Origin: Meloidogyne chitwoodi | Taxonomy: Eukaryota > Nematoda > Chromadorea > Rhabditida > Meloidogynidae | NCBI GenBank assembly: GCA_015183035.1 | Contig: JACZZP010000010.1 | Coordinates: forward strand, 186,001-250,000 | Direction: 5' to 3' | DNA length: 64,000 nt | In this document: piece by piece, positions 36,252 through 47,493 of the stretch | Layout: each line of letters starts with the position of its first letter | How positions within the stretch are numbered: position 1 is the stretch's first letter | Notes under the pieces: model-generated | Told to the model about the DNA's origin: nothing | Databases searched by the model: none | The model's input: the letters and a program-made list of their open reading frames with translations, nothing else | Program-made: the position numbers and the translations under genes

Positions 36252-38140
36252 ATGGATTCTGAAAAAAACAAATTAAATACACAAGTTCTCACAGAAGTTC
36301 CACAAACCCTTCAACAATTACTGCTTACATTAGTCAAAATATTTTATGGAATTGAGTGCTACATAATATTTTGCTATATTCAAAAGAAGATAATATTAAA
36401 AGAAGAAGAGCTTAGACAAGTTTGTAAAATTGATCAGCGTCAACTCAGAAAGTTTTTGGTGACGCTTAAAGTGGAGAAATTTATCAAGGAACGATTGGTA
36501 CCACAAGAAGGTTTTTTAATTTTTTATGGTTATACCAAACATTTACAAAATGTTTAATGATTTTATTGATATCTGCATCTCGAAAAATTTAGGTCTCCCA
36601 AAACAATTTATTTTTGTGAAGTTTTTTTGTTTTTATCGTTTTCCACCAAAAAATATTTTTTTCTTATTTTTTAGTTGATGGCAAAGTTCGAAAGTTTACC
36701 TATTATTTTGTGAATTATAAAGGAGCTTTAAATGTTGCCAAATACAAAATTGATCATATTAGACAAAAATTGGAGGTTAGAGAGAAAGATGACATCCACA
36801 GAGCCTTTTATCGTTGCTCGAATGAATCATGCAAACGACAATATGATGTAATGGATATGGGAAAAATTTTTGATCCATTCACCCAGGAAATGAGGTTTTT
36901 TAAAATTAAATTTAATGGATAAATACGCTAATAATATAGTTGCTTTAAGATGTTGGCAATGTCATAACCTCGTAGAACAGGATGAACTTGCTATCGGCCC
37001 TTCACAAACAACTCGTTCTTCTATGGCTAAATTTAATGAACAAATGACTGGAATATTTTCTTTGTTAAAACAGATGGATGGTGCTCGTTTTGGACGTGAA
37101 ATTACTGAACCATCTATCCAAGCGCCAATTTTCAAAACTGAAGGAGAAACAATTGAACTTGAAACGAGAAAAGTTGCCAGTGTTTGTTTTTTTCTATTAA
37201 AAAAATTTAAAGCCTGGTATTAACTTTTTGGAAATTTAATTTCGATGATTTAAAATAAGCGTCAATTTTGATTTTTTATTATTTCTGAAATTTTTTTAGC
37301 TTGGACAGCGTGCATTCTTTGGTGCTGGTAAAACAAGAAGTGACTTATTTGGTGGTGAAATTACTGTTTCAATTGGCGAAGACAATACCGAGAAAACGCT
37401 TGAAACAAAGACAGAAATTCCTTGGCTACTTGCTGCAAAACAAACGGATGCTGACAACAATATTACAAGTATTTAACTTTTTTTTATTAAATTGTTTTTT
37501 TTTAATTTTAGATTTAGATGGCTACAAACAATCTGAAGAGAGTACTTCAACATTATTATCAATGACTTTTAATGTTAGTTTTAAATTAATTATTTTTTTC
37601 CGAATTATTTAAACAATAATTCAGTAATATTAAAAAGATAAAGTGATCATCTTTAAGTTGTAGAATGGGCTTGGTTGCTTACACACTAAAAATTTAATTT
37701 TTTTAAATTAGGCTGATCAACAACCTGAAAAAATGGAAAGCAAAGAGGATGGAGAAAGAATTATAAAAAGGCCAAAACGAGATGAAATAGCTTTGCTTCT
37801 TGCTGAGGAAGAAGAAGAAAATGTTAAAAAATCAGAAGAAGCTACTGCTGGTCCTAGTAGTATTGAACAAAGGTTTATAAATTTAAAAACAAATTGGGGA
37901 GAAAAATTAAGCAATTATTTTAGTTCTCCAAAGAAGTTTGAAACAGAAGATGTTGACGATGTTTTTGTATTTGTTCAAGGAGAAAGATATCGAGTTGACG
38001 GTTTATTTTCAAAAATTAATTTTTATAAATTAAAGTTAATAATTAAAGATATTGATGAAAATCTTTTGTCAAAGATGAGTGAACAGGAAAAGGCAGATTA
38101 TTGTGAAAAGATGCAAAATGAATATGCTGATTTTTATTAA
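36252..38140 (+). CDS. GTF2E1: Transcription initiation factor TFIIE subunit alpha
   Basis: General RNA polymerase II factor. It recruits and regulates TFIIH at the pre-initiation complex. The first exon from the ATG at 36252 encodes the winged-helix domain (EEELRQVCKIDQRQLRKFLV; VEKFIKERL). Exon 2 has VDGKVRKFTYYFVNYKGALN, a signature stretch of TFIIE-alpha. The zinc ribbon is YRCSNESCKRQYDVMD followed by FDPFTQEMRCWQCHNLVEQD. The first pair is spaced CX4C and not the CX2C of the human protein. A helical linker follows (RSSMAKFNEQMTGIFSLLKQ), then TEIPWLLAAKQTD. The C-terminal exon is acidic (LLAEEEEENVKKSEE) and ends EKADYCEKMQNEYADFY, the acidic-tail region that binds TFIIH. Six exons are seen. 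The stop is at 38138-38140. Confidence 0.93.
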
Positions 38141-38373
38141 AATTTGACTTATTTACGGTTTTTTAAATGCTTTATTTTTTTAAATTTAACTCTATCTTAT
38201 AAAAAATTGATTTTTTACTTAAAAAAATTAAAATTTTTTGATAATTATTATTTAAATTAACCTAAATTTTAATGTGACTCCATGCTTGAACAATGCACAT
38301 GATTAGCTTGTTAAAAAAAATTTACTGATGGAAATGAGTTTGTATTATTTTAAAAATATTTTTGGAAATTTAG

Positions 38374-38457
38374 TGAGGCAGTAACAGCAAAAAGCATTTC
38401 CAGAAGCAGTTCGAATGTTTCTGTTGGAAATGTTTCCAATAGCAACATTGCTTTTAG
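38374..38457 (+). pseudogene. Orphan exon-like segment in left arm of inverted repeat
   Basis: An 84-nt open segment preceded by TTTGGAAATTTAG and followed by GTAAGATTT, both good splice sites. It encodes EAVTAKSISRSSSNVSVGNV and continues SNSNIAFR. No flanking exon can be joined to it. It is probably a captured gene fragment. Compared with the other arm, three of the four differences are synonymous. Confidence 0.5.
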
Positions 38458-38550
38458 GTAAGATTTAATTTATTTTTAGCAAATTTAATAAAATATTTAA
38501 ATTAATTTTAATATAACGATTTAATTTGCTAAAAATAAATTAAATCTTAC

Positions 38551-38634
38551 CTAAAAGCAATGTTGCTATTGGAAACATTTCCAACAGAAACATTCGAACT
38601 GCTTCTAGAGATGCTCTTTGCTGTTGCTGCCTCA
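38551..38634 (-). pseudogene. Orphan exon-like segment in right arm of inverted repeat
   Basis: Mirror copy of the segment at 38374-38457, with the same splice acceptor and donor on the minus strand. It encodes EAATAKSISRSSSNVSVGNV and then SNSNIAFR. Only one residue differs (Val to Ala). Function is unknown. Confidence 0.5.
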
Positions 38635-38975
38635 CTAAATTTCCGAAAATATTTTTAAAATAATACCAACTCATTTCAATCAGTAAATTTTTAACAAGTC
38701 AATCATTTGCATTGTTCAAGCATGTAAGCCACATTAAAATTTAGGTTAATAATATAATAATTTTAATGTTGTATAATTTCTCTATTGTTTTGCGATAAAG
38801 CCTCGCGTTGAAATGTCTTTTTTATTTTAATAAATGACTTTTTATCCTCTTGTCTTACTGTATTTTTTATTGATTAAATTTGTCAGAATTTCTTTGTTTT
38901 ACGTATTATTTCTAATATTTTTCTAAATTTTTAGCTGATTTTTAACATTTGATTTTAAAAACATAATAATTGGAT

Positions 38976-41900
38976 ATGTCCTACGGACAAAAACCTTCTG
39001 CTTGGGCTAGAACTCAAGGTTTCTTTTTTAATTAAACAAAAATTTTAACAATTTCTATTTAACATTTTTGGATTGTACAATTATTCTTTAGGTTCACAGC
39101 AACAAATTAACCCAAGTTTGTTTACTGGTCAATTAGGGTTAGCAACGTCAGGACAACCTTTTGGTGCAATACCTGGAATGCCATTGGCTGGACTTGTTAA
39201 TCAAGCCGCTTTTTCTAATACAATGGGAATGAATATGCTTGCTCAGGCTCAGCGAACTCAAATGATGGCTCCACAACAACAACAAATCCAGCAGGTTCAA
39301 CAGCGACAGCAGCCTCAACAGGCTTCTTCTCCTGCGCGTTCACAGCGTTCTTTTGTCGGAGTTATCACTAAAATGATGGAAACTTATGGTTTTGTGGACG
39401 AAGACGTCTTTTTTCAGACAAGGTTTTTTATTTTAATTTTGGTAAATTTGTGATGCTAAATTTTAGCGTTATCCGTGGAACTTTGCCTCGTTTGGGTGAT
39501 CGGGTGATGGTTGAAGCAAGTTACAATCCATCAATGCCTTTTAAATGGAATGCTTATATGGTTCGTCTGATTCAAGATACTCCACAAATTGCTACTCATC
39601 AACAGCAACAAAATCGTCAATTACAACAACCTTCACAAACTTCAAGTCAAAATAGATTAAATTCTGCAAATCGTTGGTCTGGTGGTGGTGGTAGTGATCG
39701 TCGTAGCAACGTAATTCGAGATGAACCAAGACGTCAAATTAGTTCAATTCAGCGTCGTTCTCCAGGTTTATTTTTTAATAATTTATTTATTTTAAATTAT
39801 TTTTAAAGTAAAACGTCCAGCTTCTCGTCAACGTTCTCCACCTCGTCGTTCTACACCTCGTAAGCGTGAATCTCCTCCGCCTAGAAGAGAAGCCTTTGGC
39901 AAAAAAGAGCGAGAAAATGGCCGTGATTCTTCTGTTAGAGGTCAATCGATAAAACTTGATGCTGATTCGCCGCCTCGTCGTCGTCAGCGTGTAGTTGCTC
40001 GTTATCATTGTAATATGCCTAAGCAAACACTTCCATGGTTTTTTGATTATTTTTTATTTTTGATAATTTTAAATTGATTTTTTACAGTGGTGAACTCAAA
40101 AACACTGATTTAAGACGACGCTATGCTTCTTTATATATTCCATCCGATTTTATTCGATGTAGTTTTGATTGGATTTCTTCTATTCCTCTTGAGACTCCAA
40201 TAAAGTTTTCTCCACATCCAATAAACTTTCATGTTTTGCACAAGGATATTGACATTCCTTTGGGAGTGGGCGAAGAGCCTCCGCTTTTTGAAAATCCTTT
40301 TGATGCTGATTATCGTTTTATCGTCAAGGTTTTAATTTATTTTTGATAATTTTTGAAGTTTCTTTACCTTATTTTTGCATAAAAATGGGTTTTTTATTTA
40401 ACTAAGATTTTTAATTTTTAACCTTTAGGTAATGCTTATTTCTCATCCTGGCTTAATGTCAATTAGACGAAAATTAAGTGGACTTATGGCTGATGGTAGT
40501 ATTGATGAAACAACTGAAACTCAGCCATTAACAAAAACTATTCAGTTACTTGTTGGTATGATTTTTTTGATTTTATTTATTTTTTTATTAAAAAATTTTT
40601 TTAAAGGTCATCGTGGTAAAGGTGAATATATGTGCATTGGAGGGCCTTGGTCTCCATCTTTGGACGGTAAAAATCCTTTAGATCCGGTAACTCTTGTCAA
40701 AACTGCAATTAGAACAACAAGGGCAATGACTGGTTTAAATTTGGCAGATTGTTCTAAATGGTATGTTTTTTTTTAATTTTTCAAAAATTTTAAACTTTTT
40801 GAAATTGAATTCCTTTTTAAATAATCCATTTTTTGTTTTTAAAATTCTTTTTTTTGCATCTTTCGCTCATCTTTCTTCTTTGCTCAACTTTTTAAAAAAA
40901 TAAATATATCTATCAGGATGGTGCCAGAATTTTTTTCTTCTCTTTTTTAATATTTCTTTTTCTTTTTTTAAACCTATCAAAAACACACACAAATGATATA
41001 TCCAGGTACAAAATCGCGCACTTGCGTTACTTACGTCCTGAACGTCAACGTATCGATTCTGTTGTTCTAATGCTTCCTGATACGAGCGCAATAGAGAGCT
41101 TTAAGGTCACAGAAGAAAGTTACAAAATTGCTGAACAATCTCTACGAGATCAACTTGCCGTTAAATTGGCGGCTATTGATTCTGAGCAGTTTAATGAGAA
41201 GAAAGAGTGTGATGATGGGGCAAATGTTGAAAATCAACAATTAGGTGGTTGTGGTGGTTTAGGGAATGAAACAGAAAAACTAGTGGAGGCAACAGAAACT
41301 AATAATACTACATTAACCGCTTTATCACCATCTAATGCAGTTGAAAATACGGCGGCCGCTTCTTCTTTTGCTACTGAGGAGGTTCTTAAAAAAAAGTTTG
41401 AGATGGTGGTGATGGTGTCTTGAATTTTTTTTAATTTTAATTTTAGGATTATTAAGTGGTTTTTTTTAATTATCTCGTACATTATTAAGCTCCCTTTTAT
41501 TTAAATTAAAAATTTTTTTTAAAGAAATTAATCTTTTTGATATTATTTTTAAGTGATTCATTTATTTAATTAAATTTTTTAAATTTTAGGCAATGGAAAC
41601 ATCAACTCAAAACTCTGAGACTGCACAATCTTTCGAAGGTCTTTCGTCGCCTAAAAAGGAAGTTAAAACGCATTGGTCTTCTTTGGAATCTGTTATACGT
41701 ACAATGAAGGTTTTTTTAGTTTAAGTAGATTTATTTATTTTCTGGCTTATTAAGGTTGCTGAACTCCGCGAAGAACTCGAATTGCGTGGACTTGATTCTA
41801 AAGGACTCAAAAATGTCTTGACACAGCGTTTGTCTGAAGCTATTTCAAAAGAAAAGGAAGATGAAACTAAGGATAATGAAGGAGGAATTGGCCAACAGCA

Positions 41901-44268
41901 AAAACAAGCTGAAGAGGAACATATTCCTGGACTACAAGGTTTATTTAAAGAAACAGAACAATTGTCAAATGCTCCTATTGAAAATGAAGAAAAAAAAGTT
42001 GAAGAAACTGCTACTCCTCAAAAACCAAATGAGCCTAGTATTATGGTTAAAATAAAAGAAGAGATTATTGAATTGATGGAAACGGATGAAGCTGTTGTGC
42101 GAGTTTTTTTTTTTTAATTTTTTTCTGTGTTTTTACCTTATTCAAATTTATTAAATTAAATTATTTAAATAAATTTTTATATTAATTTTTTTTCTAAGGG
42201 TGAGGAGAAAAAAGAATCAGCAGAGGAACAAGCAAAACGCGAACAACAGGAAAAGGAACAACTTGAAATGGAAAAAGAAAAAGAGAAATTTGTATTATTA
42301 TTTTTAACCTTAATTTAAATTTAATTTTTTAAGGAAAAAGATAAAAAAGAACGCAAAGCAAATTTGGAACGTCATTATAGCCAAATTCCAAAGGAACCCG
42401 GAATTTTTGTTTATCCAAGTAAAATTGCAAAAAGTGGAAAATTTGAATGTAAATTGATGTCATTACACTCATTATTGGATTACAGACAGGATGATATTAA
42501 AGAAACATCATTTGAGGTTTTTATTATTTTTTTAATTTTTTTCCCTTATATCTGTTTAATATTCCTTTTTCTCTAGGTCTTTTTATTCGTCGAAGCTTTG
42601 CGTGAAGCATTAGATCGTTCTAATGCATTTGTTGTTTATCACACAATTGCTACAGCTTTGGACAGAGAATCAGAGAAAAAACGAAGAAATGATTCACTTG
42701 CTGAAGCTTGTAAAGATGAAGATGTTGTTGTAATAAACGAAAGTAGTGGTGGAAAAGCAAAAGTTGGTGGTGAAAAAGATTCAACAGAAAAACAGCAACA
42801 ACCAAAATCGCCAATTTCAAGTTCTACAGATTTGCGGACTAATTTTAAATCGGTTGTTCATAATTTTGATGTTTTTTCTTCTTTTGTGCATTTTGATGGA
42901 AATATTTGCGGGTTTATTTTTTATTTTAAATTAAAAAAAAATCTTTTTTAGTTATTTAACTGATCGTGATTTGGAAGAAATAATAAATTCGACTGGATTG
43001 GACCTTTCTCGTAGTGAAGTCAAAAATTTGGTTAAAAAATTGTCATCGAAAGAACGTATAAATTATCGCGATTTAACTGATAAATGGATTGATAAAGAAG
43101 GAAATATTAAATATATACCTGAACAAACATATCAAGGAAGTTTGTTTGATAGTTACAAGGATTTGGTTAATGGTTTATTTTATTTATTATTTTTAATTTA
43201 AAAAGACAATTTTTTTCAAAATTGTTTATGTTATAAAAAAAATTTTTAACCTCAAAAGAATTTTTTAAATTATTTTTTTCTTATTTTACATTATTTATTT
43301 AGCAAAAAGAAATCATTTACTCTTAGCTGGAATCGAACCATAGACCCTTATTTTTAATTAATTTTGCAGTCGGCGCAGTAATCCACTTGACCAAAAAAAT
43401 TTTTTCTTATATTTTTTCTAATTTATAGGTGTTAGCAATTTTTATTTAATTTTTTTCTTCTAGGACATTTAAATTTGGAAGACAACAACGTTAAGTCTGT
43501 TATTTCTAATGATACACAACAAAAACAAATTAATGAACTAACCACTGAAGTATCTTCTAAAAATGAAGAAATTTTTGTTTTTGAAGGAAAAATTGTTAAT
43601 TTAAAGCAATGTCTTCAACAACAAATGGCTATGGAAGAAGAACGTCAATCTGTTTTGGATAAAAATAATGAATTGGATTTACAGCTGAGTAAGTAAAGAA
43701 TGATTTTTAAGCAAATTTTTAAGGCATTTTTAGGATATTTGGGTCTAAACCTTTTTTTTTTTAATTTTTTAAAAATATTTTGGCCTTTAAAAATATTTTT
43801 AAAATTTTTTTTTTAGAAACAATAAAAGAACAACGTGATATACTAGAAAAGAAAAAGCGTCGGCTTGAAGAGGATGTAGATCGTTACAGAAAAAAATTCC
43901 ACGATGCGGAAAAAAATTTAAAAAAGGAAAAGGATGATAATGAAATGGTAAAAAAAGCATTAAATGATTGTAAACGTTATGGGGACAGAATTGCTTCAAT
44001 TGTTGAAAATTATTTTCCTAAACCTTCACAAAAAGAGCCTGAAATTGTTTTGAAAATAATTAGTAATGAAAGTGTTGAAGGTAAAGGAGAAGAAGGAACA
44101 ACATTAGAAGGTAAAGGAGAAGGAACAACAACAAATAAAGTTGAAGAAGAAAATAAAGAAAAAGAAGAAAATAATAATATTAAAGTAATTGAAAATCTGG
44201 AGAATAAAGAAGAAGAAAATAATAAGGAAGAAGAAGAGGAAAAAAATAATACTAAATCTGACAATTGA
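38976..44268 (+). CDS. lst-3: LST-3, CCAR1/DBC1-family regulator
   Basis: Nuclear coactivator and RNA-processing factor of the CCAR family. The ATG at 38976 gives MSYGQKPSAWARTQG and then a Gln-rich segment. The S1-like domain follows (SFVGVITKMMETYGFVDEDV; GTLPRLGDRVMVEASYNPSM). Then come an Arg/Ser-rich stretch (RPASRQRSPPRRSTPRKRES) and the DBC1 inactive-Nudix-like region (YASLYIPSDFIRCSFDW; HPGLMSIRRKLSGLMADGSI; KGEYMCIGGPWSPSLDG). A SAP DNA-binding motif is at about 41755-41850 (VAELREELELRGLDSKGLKN). The burst of EKE-rich exons leads to FVYPSKIAKSGKFECKLMSL. An EF-hand-like unit follows (YLTDRDLEEIINSTGLDLSR), then a C-terminal coiled coil (ILEKKKRRLEEDVDRYRKKF) and an acidic tail. In C. 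elegans lst-3 is a lateral-signalling target gene. About fifteen exons. One intron near 43240 contains a SINE. Confidence 0.92.
43240..43393 (-). mobile_element. tRNA-derived SINE, copy 1 (in an lst-3 intron)
   Basis: On the minus strand the element starts TGGTCAAGTGGATTACTGCG, like the D-arm/A-box of a Leu- or Ser-type tRNA. It continues with a GGTTCGATTCCAGC T-arm/B-box about 45 bases later, followed by a non-tRNA AT-rich body. It shares head and body with copies at 46203 and 46862. Confidence 0.75.
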
Positions 44269-44322
44269 AAGAAATTGGAATTTAAAAAAAAAATTTTTTA
44301 TTTTTGTTTTAATAAATTTGAA

Positions 44323-44465
44323 ATTTTTGGTCTTTTTGTCAATTTTTTTTTTGAATTAATTTTAAAAAAATTAATTATATATTTTTTTATTCTAAATGTT
44401 TTAAAAATAATTTTTTTAGCTAATAAAGAAAGTTACTTTTTTTTTGGAATGAAGAAGTACAATTC
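44323..44465. repeat. Direct repeat, first copy
   Basis: Shares TTTTTGTCAATTTTTTT, GAATTAATTTTAAAAAA, TAATAAAGAA and GGAATG-GAAGA in the same order with 45172-45318. The copies are about 80 percent alike by eye. Confidence 0.6.
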
Positions 44466-45171
44466 TTGCTGTTTTACAACAATTGTGCCCAAACTAGACA
44501 AGCCAGTACGGAATTGATACATGCAGCCCAATCGCATTAACAACAATGGAAGATGCAATGACTACAAATACAAACCTTAAAGTGGTTGAGCGTTGATACA
44601 GGATTCTAGAAAATGTTTGATTTTTGTTTTTTTTCTAAAATAAAAATTTTTTTTTAATTTTTTTACTGTTTTTTCTTAAGGCTGCCGCTTTGACGCTAAG
44701 AATCAAGTGTACATTGTACAGCATAATAACAACTTATATTCCAGCGCAAAATTCCTCAAATATTCGATTAACTTTATTGGGAACTTTCATCAAACTTCAA
44801 CTGATAAAATTTTGGAGCAACACGAAAAAACTCCATCATCAACAACTCAATGCTAAAATCGTCAAAATGTTTGCATTAAATTTTTTATTGTGTTTGTCTG
44901 TTATGTCGAGTATTAATGAATGTAAGCTGAGCTGACGTTCTGTGAATTTTGCCAACGGTAGTGCCGCTTCATGTACTTCGATTAGAATATGAGCTGGTCA
45001 GGTTTATACTAAGGTTTATTTTTAGTTATTTTTGTTTTATAGTAATATATTTTTTCTAACATTTTTTTATTTTTCGCGTGTCTTTTTTCAAAATCGACTT
45101 TTTGGTTAAGTTCAATTTTGAATTTATGCATGTGAGGGGTTCGAGACCGTTTGGGTCCAAAAATGTTTTCT

Positions 45172-45318
45172 TTTTAGTATTTTTGTCAATTTTTTTGAAT
45201 TAATTTTAAAAAAGTTAATAATATATTTTTTTATTCGAAATGATTAATAATGTTTTAAAACATATTTTTTTTAATTAATAAAGAAGGTTACTCTATTTTT
45301 GGAATGGAGAAGAGAGTA
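45172..45318. repeat. Direct repeat, second copy
   Basis: Second copy of the segment at 44323-44465, about 850 bp downstream. The pair could be the ends of an inserted or duplicated block, or two independent repeat copies. Confidence 0.6.
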
Positions 45319-46202
45319 CAAAACACATTTTCCCTACAAAATGCTGATCAAGTTGATGTTGAGAACAATCAATTCAAAATAATTAACAACGATATATAAG
45401 CACATGGCAGGCTATGTTTATTTTTATTATAAAATGGAAAAGATAGTTAGCCAGTGGTTCTCAGGTTTTCTTTTTTTAAATGACAATTTGACTTGAGTTT
45501 AGTAATTTTTAGAATGACACAGCAGAAATTTGGAATATGAAAAAAAAGCATGGAATTTATGTGCTAAAATGTCGTCTTTTTTAGGTATTTTGATTATATT
45601 TTTATTTTATTCTACTTTTAATATTCACATAACTTTAAAACTTTTTTGTTATCCAAGAATTTGTGTTTTTTAGGAACCTTTTATGGGATGGAAAATAAAA
45701 ATTTGAACTTTTTTCTTTCAAATTTTTCGCAACATTTTCCCCTTTTATTTACAAATATATTATTTTTATTTTTCAAATTCCGCCCCTTTTATTCTCCCTC
45801 AATTTTCTTATATTTCCTCTCAACGGCATGTGCCCTCTTTGCCTCCAAAACATTCAAAGCAAAAGAGAAATTTTTTTTCTTAAGATTATTCTTTTCCTCC
45901 CTTACTTTCTTCTTTTTTTAAGTTTATACCTTTTATTTTTACCAAAAAAAAATTTCAATAGCTCCATATATTTTGGGGGATAAGAGAAAAAAGAGCCCTT
46001 TTTTCTCTTATATACTTTTATATATCTTAAAGAGAAAAATAAATAAAATGCAAATTGTTTTTCTCTCTCGATATCCTCAACCAACAAATATTTTTATTTA
46101 TGGAAATTTATTTTTTATTCTATTTTTACTTTTTTTTGCTATTTTTAAGTATATTTTTATTATTTTTTCTCCTAATTATCAATTTTTTATTTTTAGCCTT
46201 TG

Positions 46203-46357
46203 AAAAAAATTTTTAACCTCAAAAGAATTTTTTAAATATTTTTTTCTTATTTTACACTATTTATTTAGCAAAAACAAATCATTTACTCTTAGTTGGAATC
46301 GAACCACAAACCTCAAATTTTTAATTTTGTAGTCGGCGCATTAATCCACCTGACCAA
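46203..46357 (-). mobile_element. tRNA-derived SINE, copy 2
   Basis: Same organisation as copy 1: A-box-like TGGTCAGGTGGATTAATGCG, B-box-like GGTTCGATTCCAAC, then the body that ends in CTTTTGAGGTTAAAAATTT on the minus strand. Confidence 0.75.
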
Positions 46358-46861
46358 ATTGTCTTTGAAAATAAATTTTTTTTAATATATAAATGATCAT
46401 TTTTCTATTATCTCTTTAAAAAATTTTTTCCGGAAATGTTTTCTCTCTGCTTCCGGAAAAATGAAAATAGAACAAAAGGGAAGGGAAACTAAAAATATGT
46501 TTTTATAATATTTTATTTGTTCACCCTTTTTTTAAATAATTATTTTATTATTATTGTTTATTTGCATTTATATATTTATTTTATTGTTCATTATTTGTCT
46601 AGGGGAGAGTCTGAGAAAAAAATTATTTTTTATCCTATTTTGGGGGAGAAATATTTTTATTTTTTTAAATGGACAGGTGTTCAGTGAAAAAAATTTTTTG
46701 ATTTTTTTGTTTTTGATTTTTTCTCATTTTTCAATTTCATTTTTGACCGTTTTTATTTTTTAATTTATTGGTTATTGCAACACTTGTGTGTGTTTGTATT
46801 TATTCAGCTAAATCACATTTTTCTAAAAGTTGAGCTAAATAAATTAATTTTTTTATAAATA

Positions 46862-47017
46862 GAAAAAAATTTTTTAACCCCAAAATTTTTTTAAAATATT
46901 TTTCTTATTTTTACAATATTTATTTAGCAAAAATAAATCATTTACCCTTTGCTGGAATCGAACCATAGACCTTAATTTTTAATTAACTTTGCAGTCGGCG
47001 CCTTAATCCACTTGACC
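46862..47017 (-). mobile_element. tRNA-derived SINE, copy 3
   Basis: Third copy: TGGTCAAGTGGATTAAGGCG and GGTTCGATTCCAGC boxes, with the same AT-rich body. All three copies in the window lie on the minus strand. Confidence 0.75.
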
Positions 47018-47493
47018 AATATTTTTTATTTTTTACTTTTATTTTTTTCTTCCTTGTTTGCCCAATTAATTTAAAATTACTTTTGTTATTATTATTTAAA
47101 AATAATGACTATTTTCTTTAATTTTCTTTTTTTTTGTTTTTATTTTTAATTACTCTATATTTTTATTTCACTTTATAATTTTGTCAAATTTTTATTTTTT
47201 CAAAAATTCTCATTTTTTATTTAAATTTAATAGTTTAATAAATTCTTTATTAAACTTATCTTTGGGAAGGTTACTAAACACTCAAATATTCGCTCTGAAC
47301 CGGCCTGTTTGAAAATATTTTTAATTGAACCATAGAAACCTTAATTTTTCATTTTTCTTGTTCACACACTCAAATTCTCGCACTGAACTGGGACACTCAA
47401 AATTTCGCATTGAACCGACCTCTTTAAAATTTAATTTTTTTAATTTCATTAAATTTTTAATTATTTAAATATTTTTAATTTTTATAGATATAT

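Larger units (their letters stand above)
38241..38760. repeat. Inverted repeat of about 240-bp arms with an exon in each arm
   Basis: The left arm (about 38241-38487) and right arm (about 38521-38760) are near-perfect reverse complements around a 33-bp AT-rich centre. It fills the gap between TFIIE-alpha and lst-3. Each arm contains an 84-nt exon-like segment with splice sites, listed separately. Confidence 0.85.
44269..47493. other. Repeat-rich intergenic region
   Basis: About 3.2 kb between lst-3 and the receptor phosphatase gene. It contains two SINE copies and a pair of direct repeats. A few open stretches (around 44440-44950) show no in-phase splice structure I can trust. The rest is AT-rich with long T runs. 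Confidence 0.5.

Noticed and set aside
43310..43393. A functional tRNA gene
   Set aside because: The A- and B-box words are present, but acceptor and anticodon stems do not pair, and the sequence recurs as a SINE.
36252..44268. Operon of TFIIE-alpha and lst-3
   Set aside because: The gap of 835 bp, filled by a large inverted repeat, is far longer than usual nematode operon spacing.
38976..44268. Functional clustering of lst-3 and lst-4 in one pathway locus
   Set aside because: The shared name reflects a screen for LIN-12 targets. They are unrelated proteins 11 kb apart with other genes between, so chance proximity is enough.
44440..44950. Open fragments between lst-3 and RPTP, possibly exon remnants
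   Set aside because: Pieces such as QVYIVQHNNNLYSSAKFLKY look protein-like, but no in-phase chain of exons or family could be found.
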